From: LMUY01 sp965199095
GTDB lineage: Bacteria; Pseudomonadota; Alphaproteobacteria; Acetobacterales; Acetobacteraceae
Direction: 5' to 3'
NCBI GenBank assembly: GCA_965199095.1
Contig: CBDAQM010000008.1
Location: 248,001-312,000, forward strand
DNA length: 64,000 nucleotides
The notes below the pieces were generated by a model that saw nothing but the letters and a program-made list of their open reading frames with translations, did no database searches and was not told where the DNA came from. A program made the translations under genes and the position numbers. Positions 18,475 to 26,753 of this stretch are shown here, one piece after another (the stretch's first letter is position 1; every line of letters starts with the position of its first letter).

Positions 18475-19428
18475 CTACGAAACTGGCAACCGGGTGCGCG
18501 CGTCGCCGGCCTGCGCCAGCGCCGTCACGAAGGCGCGCCGCGTCGCCGCGACGTCGAAGCCGACCACCACCTCGCAATTGTCCGGCCCCGACCGTCCGGC
18601 GAAATCCACCACCGTGCGGCCGTAGGTGTGGCGGCCCGTGCACTCGACCTCCACCCGCGCGGGCGCGGTCCGCGCCAGCGCGGGGTCGGCCGCGACCAGC
18701 AGCGCGCACGGGTCGTTCATGGGCGCCTCCGCCGGGCCGAACATCGCGGGCCGATGCGTGCCGCGCAACGAGCGAAGCAGCTCGGCGGCGAACCGCGCGC
18801 ATGGCGTGCCGAGCCGTTCGACATCGCCGATCAGCTCGAGGTCGATGGGCAGGCTCGCCGCGGCGTCGATCGGCACCATGGTGATCGGCACGCCGGCGCC
18901 GAACACGATTGCCGCGGCCTCCGGATCACACAGCACGTTCCACTCCGCGGCCGCCGTCTTGTTGCCGAGGCCCCAGGCGCCGGCAAGCATGACGATGCGG
19001 CCGAGGCGCTGCGCCAGACGCCCGTCGCGCTGCAACGCCAGGGCGAGATTCGTGAGCGGTCCGGTCGTCACCACGGTCAGGCCGGGTTCCCGCCCGGCGG
19101 TCGCAGCGATCAGACCGGCCGAATCCAGCGGCGCGAGGGGGACCGCCGGCAGGTCGTCGCGTTCGGGATCGAGCCCCGCCGCCATGTCGAGCACGCGGGC
19201 GATCAAGCGCTCGCGCACCAGCGGCCCCGCGGCGCCCGCGGCGACCGGCGGCTGGTCGCCCGAAAGCATGGCCACCACCCTGGCCGCATTGCGCGCCGTC
19301 CGCTCGGCGGCGAGGTGCCCGGCGCCGGTCGTGACCGCTGCCAGCGACAGGCCGGGATGGCCACCGGCGACGAGGATGCCGAGCGCATCGTCGTTGCCGG
19401 GATCGCAGTCATGGATGACACGCCGCAT
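18475..19428 (-). CDS. nucleoside hydrolase (IunH/RihA family)
   Basis: A 317-residue cytosolic hydrolase that should cleave the N-glycosidic bond of a nucleoside to ribose and base. The calcium-binding motif DCDPGNDDA is at residues 7-15 (usually DTDPGxDDA). Further family blocks are TTGPLTNLALAL and AEWNVLCDPEAAAIV, where NxxxDPEAA is typical. It is transcribed with the LacI regulator and divergent from a CUT1-type importer, so nucleoside uptake and cleavage is a plausible shared role. The His usually found near the C-terminal part could not be placed with certainty. Confidence 0.88.
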   Translation of the reverse strand: MRRVIHDCDPGNDDALGILVAGGHPGLSLAAVTTGAGHLAAERTARNAARVVAMLSGDQPPVAAGAAGPLVRERLIARVLDMAAGLDPERDDLPAVPLAPLDSAGLIAATAGREPGLTVVTTGPLTNLALALQRDGRLAQRLGRIVMLAGAWGLGNKTAAAEWNVLCDPEAAAIVFGAGVPITMVPIDAAASLPIDLELIGDVERLGTPCARFAAELLRSLRGTHRPAMFGPAEAPMNDPCALLVAADPALARTAPARVEVECTGRHTYGRTVVDFAGRSGPDNCEVVVGFDVAATRRAFVTALAQAGDARTRLPVS

Positions 19429-19455
19429 CGGCCGAAATCCGCTTGTTCACCGTGT

Positions 19456-19471
19456 AGTAAAGGGGTTTACT
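19456..19471. promoter_or_regulatory. 16-bp palindrome, probable LacI-family operator
   Basis: AGTAAA-GGGG-TTTACT is a perfect 6-bp inverted repeat around a 4-base spacer. It lies 27 bases before the nucleoside hydrolase start and 29 bases before the GTG of the importer binding protein. The GTAAA/TTTAC halves resemble the GTAAACGTTTAC-like consensus of LacI/GalR operators. One site could control both divergent operons. Confidence 0.65.
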
Positions 19472-19500
19472 TGCAACCTGCAAGGACGGGAGCAGGTGCG

Positions 19501-20784
19501 GTGGCGAAGTTCAGTGCTGTTATCTACGCGGCCGTCGCCATCGCGGCGGCGGGCGCCTCGTCGCCCGCGTCGGCCCAGCCGGCGGATGCGCCAACCGTCA
19601 GCCTCCACATGCTGTCGTGCTGCCGGGCCAGCTATTTCGGCCCGGCCGTGGCTGCATGGAGCAAGGCCAACCCGACGCTGCCGATGACGCAGGAGGTGGT
19701 GCCGTTTGCGGAACTCACCGACATCATGGAGGCACGGCTGCGGTCGAAGGACCCGAGCTTCGACGTCATGATCGTCGACCCGCCGCGCACGGCGGGGCTG
19801 GCAGCGCAGCATTATTTGGTCGACCTCACCACCACGCTCGGGCCGGTCGCGGCCGGCAAGATCAACCCCGAATCGCTCGCGGGCACGACCTATAACGGCC
19901 ATCTTTACGCGGCGCCCGTGTTCAACTCGACGCAGATCGTGATCTACAATCCCGACCTGCTGGCGAAAGCGGGGGTCGAGCCACCTTCGATCGACCCGGC
20001 CAAGCGGATCACCTGGGAAAAGCTCGTGGCCGACGCGCGGCAGGTGATGGACCGCACTGGCGTCCCGGATGGCATCGCCTGGTCGCAGGGCCAGGGCTAC
20101 TACCAGTTGCAGGAAATCATCATGTCCGCCGGCGGCGGCACCGGCCTCGGCGGCGACGACAACATGCGCCCCGAGGTCAACACGCCGGCCTGGAAGAAGG
20201 CGATGACCTGGTATGGCGGATTGTTCAGCTCGGGCATCAGCCCGCGCGGCGTGCCCTTCACGCAGATGGACACGCTGTTCACCGGCGGGAAAGCGCCCTA
20301 CCTCATCACCACCACGGACCGGGTGAAGCAGTTCACCGAGCAGAACCTGCCGTTCGGCGTTGGCGCGCTGCCGATGTTCGAGGGCGGCAAGGCCGTCACC
20401 GCCTGCGACTCCTTTGCGGTCGGCATCAACCCGTTCTCGCCCCACCAGGCGCAGGCGCTCGACTTCATCAAGTGGCTGTCGACCACGCGGGACGGCGGGC
20501 TGGCCGCGGCCGCGGAGTCGCCGAACGTGCCGGCCAACCTGCTCGTGCTGGACGAGGTGGACAATGCGATGGAGGCGGCGCGGCCGAACCTCGCCGGGCT
20601 GTCCAAGCTGATCCGGTATGAGACGACGACGACCTGCGTGCATCGTCCGCGCTCGCTCGGCTACATACAGATGGAGACCGCGTTCAACGACGCCGATGCC
20701 GACATCGTCAACGGCCAGGACGCAGGTGCGCGGCTGGACCTGATGCAGTCGCGGTTGGTCACCACCTACGCCCGGATGCGCTGA
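19501..20784 (+). CDS. ABC transporter substrate-binding protein, CUT1 (sugar) type
   Basis: A 427-residue periplasmic protein. The start is GTG 19501 with AAGGACGGGAG upstream; the frame is open far upstream but that part is antisense to other genes. A signal peptide (AVIYAAVAIAAAGASSPASA) precedes a family-1 solute-binding fold with GTTYNGHLYAAPVFNSTQIVIYN and FGVGALPMFEGGKAVTACDS. A double Cys near the mature N-terminus (LSCCRASYFGP) is unusual. It is the first gene of an importer operon next to a nucleoside hydrolase, so the ligand may be a nucleoside or glycoside (inference). Confidence 0.85.
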   Translation: MAKFSAVIYAAVAIAAAGASSPASAQPADAPTVSLHMLSCCRASYFGPAVAAWSKANPTLPMTQEVVPFAELTDIMEARLRSKDPSFDVMIVDPPRTAGLAAQHYLVDLTTTLGPVAAGKINPESLAGTTYNGHLYAAPVFNSTQIVIYNPDLLAKAGVEPPSIDPAKRITWEKLVADARQVMDRTGVPDGIAWSQGQGYYQLQEIIMSAGGGTGLGGDDNMRPEVNTPAWKKAMTWYGGLFSSGISPRGVPFTQMDTLFTGGKAPYLITTTDRVKQFTEQNLPFGVGALPMFEGGKAVTACDSFAVGINPFSPHQAQALDFIKWLSTTRDGGLAAAAESPNVPANLLVLDEVDNAMEAARPNLAGLSKLIRYETTTTCVHRPRSLGYIQMETAFNDADADIVNGQDAGARLDLMQSRLVTTYARMR

Positions 20785-20789
20785 CGCCG

Positions 20790-21707
20790 ATGGACGCGGC
20801 GGCGCGTGCCGTTGTCCGATCCCGGGCCGGCTGGCGGGCCAGGCGCTGGCAGGAATGGGCAACCGCCTACGCGTTCCTGCTGCCCGCCTTCGTGGCCTTG
20901 CTGTTCCTGCGCATCCTGCCCGCGCTCCAGGCGCTGCACGACAGCTTCTACAAGCCGTCGATGTTCGACCCGGATGACGTGCGCTTCGTCGGCTTCGACA
21001 ACTTCGCATTCCTGTTCAACGAGATGCCGACGTTCCTGACGTCGATGCGGGTCACTGTCGAGTTCGTCGTGGTGACGGTCGCGGTGCAGACGGCGGCTGC
21101 CTTGCTGCTCGCCATACTGTTCACCCGGCGGGGGTGGGGCATGCCCGTCTGGCGCACGGTGGTGTTCCTGCCCATCACCATTCCCTTCGCGGTCTCCGCC
21201 GTCGTCTGGGGCACGGCGCTGCGCAGCGACGGGATCGTGAACGCGGCGCTGCTCCGGCTCGGCCTGCCCGCACAGCCTTTCCTGTCCTCGCCCTCGCAGG
21301 CGCTGTGGTGCATCGTGCTCATGGCGTCATGGATCGGCGTCGGCTACTGGATGATCTTCCTGATCGCCGGTATCCGCGACATCCCCGAGGACGTTCTGGA
21401 AGCGGCGTCCATCGACGGCGCCGGCCCGGTTCGCAGCCTGTTCAGCATCGTCCTGCCGCTTCTCGCCCGCCCGCTCGCCTTCGTGGTGATCGCCAACACA
21501 GTGGCGAACTTCCTGCAGTTCGTGCCGGCGGCGATCCTGACCCAGGGCGGCCCGCAGGATTCGACCCGGTTCATCATGTACGAGGTGTACAGCGAGGCTT
21601 ATGTGCAGGGCGACACGTCGCTCGCGAGTGCGGAAATCGTGCTCGTGCTCATCGTCATGCTCGCGATCGTCGGGCTCCAGTTCCGCGTGCTGAGGGCACG
21701 GGTTTGA
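20790..21707 (+). CDS. ABC transporter permease, MalF/UgpA-like
   Basis: A 305-residue membrane protein with six predicted helices. The EAA loop reads DVLEAASIDGAGPVRSLFSI, the contact site for a MalK-type ATPase. It follows the binding-protein gene by 5 bases and its stop overlaps the TTG start of the second permease. Subfamily is CUT1, used for oligosaccharides, glycerol-3-phosphate and related solutes. Confidence 0.9.
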   Translation: MDAAARAVVRSRAGWRARRWQEWATAYAFLLPAFVALLFLRILPALQALHDSFYKPSMFDPDDVRFVGFDNFAFLFNEMPTFLTSMRVTVEFVVVTVAVQTAAALLLAILFTRRGWGMPVWRTVVFLPITIPFAVSAVVWGTALRSDGIVNAALLRLGLPAQPFLSSPSQALWCIVLMASWIGVGYWMIFLIAGIRDIPEDVLEAASIDGAGPVRSLFSIVLPLLARPLAFVVIANTVANFLQFVPAAILTQGGPQDSTRFIMYEVYSEAYVQGDTSLASAEIVLVLIVMLAIVGLQFRVLRARV

Positions 21708-22540
21708 GGCGGCGGGCGGTCCCGACCGTCACGACAGTCCTCGGCATGCTCGTCGCCCTGTGCTTTGCAGCGCCTGCCATCTGGATGCTGACCAGTTCGC
21801 TGCGGCCGAATGCGGAGATCTTCGCCTACCTTTCGCCGCTGAGCATATGGAGCATCATTCCGCGCACGACGACGTTCAGCAACATCGTCGGCCTTGTTCA
21901 AAGCGGCTTCGGCCGCGCCTTGCTGAACTCGCTCGCGGTCACCGCCATCACCACCGTGCTCGGCCTGATCATGGCGGTGCTGGCGGGGTTTGCGCTCGCG
22001 GTCATGCGGTTTCCGGGCAAGAACCTGCTGTTCGCCTTCTTCGTCATCGGCTTCAGCGTGCCGCTGGACGCGGTCTCGGTGCCGCTCTCCGCCCAGGTTC
22101 GCGCGGCCGGGCTGGCCAACAGCTATTTCGGCCTGGCGCTCGCGGGGCTCGGCAACGGCCTGGCGATCTATCTGTTGCGCCAATTCTTTGCGTCCATCCC
22201 CGAGGCGCTGAGCGAGGCCGCGCGGATCGACGGGGCGGGCTGGCTGCGGATCGCGGTCTCGATGTACCTGCCGCTCGCCAAGGCGCCGATCACGGCCGCT
22301 GGCCTCACGCTGTTCGTGTTCCAGTGGCAGGCCTTCCTGTGGCCGCTGCTGATCGCGTCCGACCCGCGCATGCAGGTGGGGCCGGTGGCCCTCGCCAGCC
22401 TCGTGAGCCTCGCGGGCGTGGTCGATTTCAGCCAGATGTTTGCGGGCGCGCTGGTGCTGTCCATCGTCCCGGCCGGGTTGATGCTATGGCTGCAGCGATA
22501 CTTCGTGCAGTCGATCGCTCGCAGCGGAATCACGGGCTGA
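21704..22540 (+). CDS. ABC transporter permease, MalG/UgpE-like
   Basis: A 278-residue partner permease. The best start is TTG 21704, overlapping the preceding stop as TTGA; an in-frame ATG lies 14 codons further in. Six helices are seen, with the EAA loop ALSEAARIDGAGWLRIAVSM. The operon encodes no ATPase, so both permeases must use a MalK-like subunit encoded elsewhere. Confidence 0.88.
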   Translation: MRRRAVPTVTTVLGMLVALCFAAPAIWMLTSSLRPNAEIFAYLSPLSIWSIIPRTTTFSNIVGLVQSGFGRALLNSLAVTAITTVLGLIMAVLAGFALAVMRFPGKNLLFAFFVIGFSVPLDAVSVPLSAQVRAAGLANSYFGLALAGLGNGLAIYLLRQFFASIPEALSEAARIDGAGWLRIAVSMYLPLAKAPITAAGLTLFVFQWQAFLWPLLIASDPRMQVGPVALASLVSLAGVVDFSQMFAGALVLSIVPAGLMLWLQRYFVQSIARSGITG

Positions 22541-22559
22541 CGGAGCAGGAGGGACAGCG

Positions 22560-23327
22560 ATGAAGTTGCACGTTCGCACCGCAGGCCCGGAGGGCGGCAG
22601 GACTGCGGTCCTGATCCACGGCATCACCAGCAGTTCGGGATCCTGGATCCGCGTCATGCCGGAGTTGGCGCGGCGCGGCTTCCACGTCAGCGCGGTCGAT
22701 ATCCTCGGCCATGGCGAGAGCCCTAAACCCAATGGCGGCTACGCGCTGGACGCGCTGGCGGCCACGATCGCCGCCTCCGTGCCGCCGAAGGTCGACCTGG
22801 TGATCGGCCATTCATTCGGCGGGATGCTCGGCGCCTGGGGCGCGCTCACCGGGCTGCTGCTGCCGCGCGCGTTGGTGCTGGAAGATCCGACCCACTGGGT
22901 GCCGTCGAAGGACTACGCACGCAAGCGCCTGCGCGATTCGGAGGTCATGCCGCTCGAGCTTGCGGCATTCATGCAGCAGAACCCGGATTGGCCGGAGGCC
23001 GAGGCGCTGGAGCGGGTGCTGAGCCTGCAACGCCTGAGCTGGGGCGGCATCAACGCCGCCTTCACCGAGAACGCGCCCTGGGACATCCGCGGCCGGCTGA
23101 CGGAACTCCGCGGCCGCGTGCCGTGCCTCTACCTCATCCCCGAAGGCAGCGACTGGGTACTGCCCGGTGACCTTGCGGGCGTCCGCGATGCCATCGGCGC
23201 GGAGAACCTGGTGGCCGTCCCCGGCGTGGGTCACGGCATCCACCGCGACAACCTGGCGGACTTCATGCGCCTGGTCGACGGGTTCCTTGACCGGGCCGGC
23301 TTGGCAAGCCCACCGGACGCGGCGTGA
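22560..23327 (+). CDS. alpha/beta-fold hydrolase
   Basis: A 255-residue soluble hydrolase. The oxyanion-hole motif HGITSSSGSW is near residue 20, the nucleophile elbow GHSFGG near residue 82, a candidate acid in the EGSDWVLPG region and the catalytic His in GVGHGIHRDN near the end. It follows the second permease by 19 bases with a GGAGG-like site, so it is probably the last gene of the importer operon. It may de-esterify the imported compound (inference). Confidence 0.85.
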   Translation: MKLHVRTAGPEGGRTAVLIHGITSSSGSWIRVMPELARRGFHVSAVDILGHGESPKPNGGYALDALAATIAASVPPKVDLVIGHSFGGMLGAWGALTGLLLPRALVLEDPTHWVPSKDYARKRLRDSEVMPLELAAFMQQNPDWPEAEALERVLSLQRLSWGGINAAFTENAPWDIRGRLTELRGRVPCLYLIPEGSDWVLPGDLAGVRDAIGAENLVAVPGVGHGIHRDNLADFMRLVDGFLDRAGLASPPDAA

Positions 23328-23384
23328 GTCGTCACCAACATCAAATCGGCAATCGCTGCTGATGCGGCCGCGAAGCAGTGGTCC

Positions 23385-25043
23385 CTATCCGGGCACGCTC
23401 TTACGCGGTTCGTTATACAGGAGCTGTTTCCAGGTCCGAACCACCTCTTGCATGAAGCCGAGGGTGCTGCGCCCTCCGGTCGAACCAGTCAGGAACACGG
23501 GATCGACCTTTGCCGCCGACGACACCTGACAGCCGGCGCTCTGATCTGCGAACGCCATCGACCAACTCACGAAATCCCGCCCGTCAACCTCCATCCGTTG
23601 CAACACAGTGACGTCCGCGTGTCGTTCGTCCATGGAGATTCGTTCGAAGACACGCTCCACGTTTCTGACTGAGCCTTCGAGCACCTGCACGAAGCAGTCG
23701 TCGCTGAACAGTAAACCTCCTGTAATGTCGAGTTTGCTGTTGTTACGGCGTGCCGTCGCCAGGATTTTGCCTATTTCTGCCAGATGCGTGTCAGGAGAGT
23801 TCGTCAACACACTGCGGCTGCAATATAGAAGACGATACAATCCAGCCATCAAATTGCTCCGCGACACGACTCTTGTAGAGTGACTATTCTCATGCGCCTG
23901 GTTGGTCAGCCTGACCGACGCGGCCGGCCAGCCATGCGAGTTCTCCGAACCCGGGCGGTTGTGCAGCCACCAGGACCAATCCTGCGGCAGCATGGAAAAC
24001 GGGTCGTTATGCGCCAGTTCCCGCGCTGCCCAGACGGGCCAATGCGGGTTGGCCAGCGCCGGGCGGCCGAGGAAAACCAGATCGATCAGCTCCTCCCGGA
24101 TCACACGGTCGGCAACGGCCGGGGTGCCCAGGTTCCAACTGACGGCGACGGGGATGCCCACCTCCCGCTTCACCCGGTTGCCGCGCTCCACCATGAAGGC
24201 GGCCTGGGAGAAGGGCGGGTCGTGCAACTCGTCGGTGTTCATCCCCAGGCTCATGTCGGCCAGGTCCAGCCCGTGCTGCTTCAACTCTCCCACCGCCCAG
24301 ACCGAGTCATCGAACTGCACGCCATCCGGGTGGAAGTCGTCGGAGCCGAGGCGCATGGTGAGCGGCAAGCGGTCCGGCCATACGGCGCGTACCGCGTCCA
24401 GCGCCTCCCGGTGGAAGCGCAGGCGGTTTTCCAGGCTGCCGCCGTACTCGTCGGTGCGCTGGTTGGCCAGCGGGGAAAAGAAGCTGGCGCCCAGATAGCC
24501 GTGGGCGAAGTGCATCTCCAGCCACTCGAACCCGGCCGCCAGGGCCCGCCTGGCGGCGTCGGCGTAGGCCTGGTGCAACTCGCGGATTTCGGCCACGCTC
24601 AGCTCCTGCACCGGGTAGGTGTAGCGGCCGCCATAGGTGATGGCGGAGGGGCCGCGCACCTGCCAGCCGTGCTCATCATCCGGGGCGATCTGCTGCTTGC
24701 CCTCCCAGGGTTTCTGCTCGCTGCCCTTGCGCCCGGTATGGCCGAGTTGGATGGCGGGGACGCCGCCCATCTCCTTCACGATGGCGCACATGCGGGACAG
24801 GCCGTCGACCTGGTCATCGCTCCAGATGCCGGCGCAACTGGCGCTGGTACGGCCATCGGGCGTGATGGCGATCTGCTCGGGAAACACCAGGCCGAAGCCG
24901 CCGGCGGCGCGCGAACCCATCAGCATGACGTGGTAGTCGTTCATCTTGCCATCGACCGACCGGTGCATGGTCATCGGCGACATGGCGATGCGGTTGCGAA
25001 GCGTGACGCCCTTGAGCGTGTAGGGGCTGAACAGGTCTGGCAT
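23385..25043 (-). CDS. old-yellow-enzyme flavin reductase fused to a BLUF blue-light sensor
   Basis: A 552-residue protein. Residues 1 to about 380 are a complete YqjM/OYE-like NADH:flavin oxidoreductase: TIM-barrel start MPDLFSPYTLKGVTLRNRIA, QLGHTGRKG, the substrate-binding pair H178/H181 in EMHFAHGYL, and SPLANQRTDEYGGSLENR. After a linker of about 20 residues, residues 399 to about 503 form a BLUF domain. It has every photochemical residue expected from PixD/AppA: Tyr407 (LYRLLYCSR), Asn434/435 (RRNN), Gln453 (FVQVLEG), Trp494 and Met496 (SWSM). A C-terminal helical tail follows. The BLUF part is visibly more AT-rich than the OYE part. BLUF also has its own ATG (23849) with GGAG 7 bases upstream, so a separate short product is possible. 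I know of no described OYE-BLUF enzyme. Confidence 0.88.
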   Translation of the reverse strand: MPDLFSPYTLKGVTLRNRIAMSPMTMHRSVDGKMNDYHVMLMGSRAAGGFGLVFPEQIAITPDGRTSASCAGIWSDDQVDGLSRMCAIVKEMGGVPAIQLGHTGRKGSEQKPWEGKQQIAPDDEHGWQVRGPSAITYGGRYTYPVQELSVAEIRELHQAYADAARRALAAGFEWLEMHFAHGYLGASFFSPLANQRTDEYGGSLENRLRFHREALDAVRAVWPDRLPLTMRLGSDDFHPDGVQFDDSVWAVGELKQHGLDLADMSLGMNTDELHDPPFSQAAFMVERGNRVKREVGIPVAVSWNLGTPAVADRVIREELIDLVFLGRPALANPHWPVWAARELAHNDPFSMLPQDWSWWLHNRPGSENSHGWPAASVRLTNQAHENSHSTRVVSRSNLMAGLYRLLYCSRSVLTNSPDTHLAEIGKILATARRNNSKLDITGGLLFSDDCFVQVLEGSVRNVERVFERISMDERHADVTVLQRMEVDGRDFVSWSMAFADQSAGCQVSSAAKVDPVFLTGSTGGRSTLGFMQEVVRTWKQLLYNEPRKSVPG

Positions 25044-25313
25044 GGATCACCGATGGCTTAGCAGCATCACTGATGCGCCTTGAAGCATGAGCTATGCCAC
25101 GACATCGGGGGCACGAGGCAGCCAACTGCGAACACAACCTTGCATGATCCATTGCCTCATACTGGAGCGCATGAATGATAGCTGCGCAGCGTGCGTTCCA
25201 TCCAGACATTGTAGCGAATAGGTTGCGTTCATCGACGGATGGCAGCGGATGTTCCGCCCTCCCCCGCCTAGGGCCCGCCCTCCTCGACGGACCTCTTTTG
25301 AGAGGATATGACT

Positions 25314-25595
25314 ATGAACTACAAGACCCTGATCGCCGCCTCGCTGCTCTCGCTCGGCGTCGCGACCTCCGCCTTCGCAGAAGGCAACTACGAGCCGTTT
25401 CCGCTTTCGGTCTCGGTCGGCAGCAATGGACAGACCTATATGAGTCAGTTGCCGATCACCGATGGCCTGCCGCAGGGCGCGCTGAATGGAACGTTGCGAT
25501 ACCAGCAGGCTCAATCAACGACGCGTTGGTACGCCCAGCAGGCGGACCATCGCTTCGCCCAGCAGCAGGCGCAGCGGCCTCACACCAACGGCTAA
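25314..25595 (+). CDS. small secreted protein of unknown function
   Basis: A 93-residue protein starting at the second ATG (MNYKTLIAASLL), 8 bases after GAGG; an ATG two codons earlier is too close to that site. A signal peptide ending in SAFA-E gives a mature protein of about 70 residues, rich in Gln, Thr and Tyr, with no Cys and no known domain. It is followed by a strong intrinsic terminator, so it is a single-gene unit. Confidence 0.7.
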   Translation: MNYKTLIAASLLSLGVATSAFAEGNYEPFPLSVSVGSNGQTYMSQLPITDGLPQGALNGTLRYQQAQSTTRWYAQQADHRFAQQQAQRPHTNG

Positions 25596-25622
25596 TCCCT
25601 GCTTGGGCTGACAACGCGTCAG

Positions 25623-25654
25623 AAAGGGCTGGTTCGCAGGGACCAGCCCTTTTT
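25623..25654 (+). terminator. Rho-independent terminator
   Basis: An 11-bp stem (AAAGGGCTGGT with ACCAGCCCTTT), an 8-base loop and a run of five T. It ends the small secreted protein gene. Confidence 0.85.
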
Positions 25655-25864
25655 GCGACCGGGATAAACCGCGCCGACATATACCCTCCCGACGGCGGGG
25701 ATTGCGGTCAATAGCACCTCCCGCGGAAGCCAAAGCCGAACCCCACAAACCCCCTGCTCGCATGACAATCCTCCCCCCTGGTGATGTTGATCTATCTGGC
25801 CTGCCCCACCGATCAATGCGGGGCGTTGTAACAAATCGTAGTGAGTCAAGGCTGCACAAAACGA

Positions 25865-25983
25865 CTTAGGGCTTGTTCAACATTAATCGAATCGATTGCG
25901 GCGTCGAACAAGCCCTAAGCCTTTGTTTTGAGCGGCAGCTTTGTCGGCGTGCCGACGCACTAATTTGCCGACGCTGCCTTAGG
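25865..25983 (-). repeat. 119-bp structured repeat, copy 2 (inverted)
   Basis: Same element as 8799-8917, in opposite orientation, with 4 substitutions. Here the long stem is imperfect because the AGGGCTTGTTCAAC arm differs from its partner by one base. It sits in the gap between the terminator at 25654 and the glutathione transferase gene. The remaining bases of this gap (25655-25864) hold nothing I recognise. Confidence 0.85.
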
Positions 25984-26094
25984 CGCGGCGGGCCGTCAGC
26001 CGCCTTTGCGTCACTTGTAAAGACAAGGGGTTTGATGTCCCCTCGCGACAAGGGCCCAAGAGCGACAACCCTGCCGCGACAGAGAGGACGAGCG

Positions 26095-26736
26095 ATGCTG
26101 ACACTCCACCATCTCGGGCACTCGCAGTCCGAGCGGATCCTTTGGCTGTGCGAGGAGCTGGGCGTTGCATACGAGTTGACGCTGCACCAGCGCGATCCTG
26201 TCACCATCCTGTCACCGCCTGCCTTGCGGGCGCTCCACCCCATGGGCGCAGCTCCGGTGATCCAAGACGACGGATTGCTACTGGCGGAGTCTGCCGCGAT
26301 CGTTGACTACATCATCGCCAAGCACGGGGGTGGCCGGCTGAAGCCTGGGCCAGATCATCCGGATTTCGCGTCCTATCTCTACTGGTTCCATTTCGCCAAC
26401 GGCAACCTCCAGCCGGTGATGGGGCGGATGATGATGGTGGGGCGCGTGGGGTTGCCGCCGGACCACCCCGTGCAGATGGCGGTGCAAGGCCGGCTCGACC
26501 GGGTGATGGCGCTGGTCGAGGCACGGTTGGGCGAGGCGGATTACCTGGCAGGCAACGAGTTCACGGCGGCGGACATCATGAGCGTGTTCTCGTTGACCAC
26601 GATGCGCCTGTTTCAGCCGCTGGATCTTCGGCCCTACCCCAACATCCTGGCCTATCTGCAGCGGATCGGCGCACGCCCAGCCTATCGCCGGGCGATGGCG
26701 AAGGGCGACCCAGACCTGACGCCGATGCTGACGTGA
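26095..26736 (+). CDS. glutathione S-transferase family protein
   Basis: A 213-residue protein starting MLTLHHLGHSQSERILWLCE after an AGAGAGGA site. The thioredoxin-fold N-domain has the HSQSERILWLCEELG helix, the cis-Pro region GAAPVIQDDG and the glutathione gamma-Glu contact LAESAAIVDYI. The helical C-domain has NEFTAADIMSVF, the N-capping motif. The usual catalytic Ser/Tyr would be Ser10 or Ser12. Substrate is unknown. It is convergent with the radical SAM gene and has no operon partner. Confidence 0.9.
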   Translation: MLTLHHLGHSQSERILWLCEELGVAYELTLHQRDPVTILSPPALRALHPMGAAPVIQDDGLLLAESAAIVDYIIAKHGGGRLKPGPDHPDFASYLYWFHFANGNLQPVMGRMMMVGRVGLPPDHPVQMAVQGRLDRVMALVEARLGEADYLAGNEFTAADIMSVFSLTTMRLFQPLDLRPYPNILAYLQRIGARPAYRRAMAKGDPDLTPMLT

Positions 26737-26753
26737 TCAACCATCCGGGTCAG

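Noticed and set aside
18298..19500. N-terminal extension of the CUT1 binding-protein frame
   Set aside because: It runs antisense through the nucleoside hydrolase and into LacI. The real protein begins at GTG 19501 with a ribosome-binding site and signal peptide.
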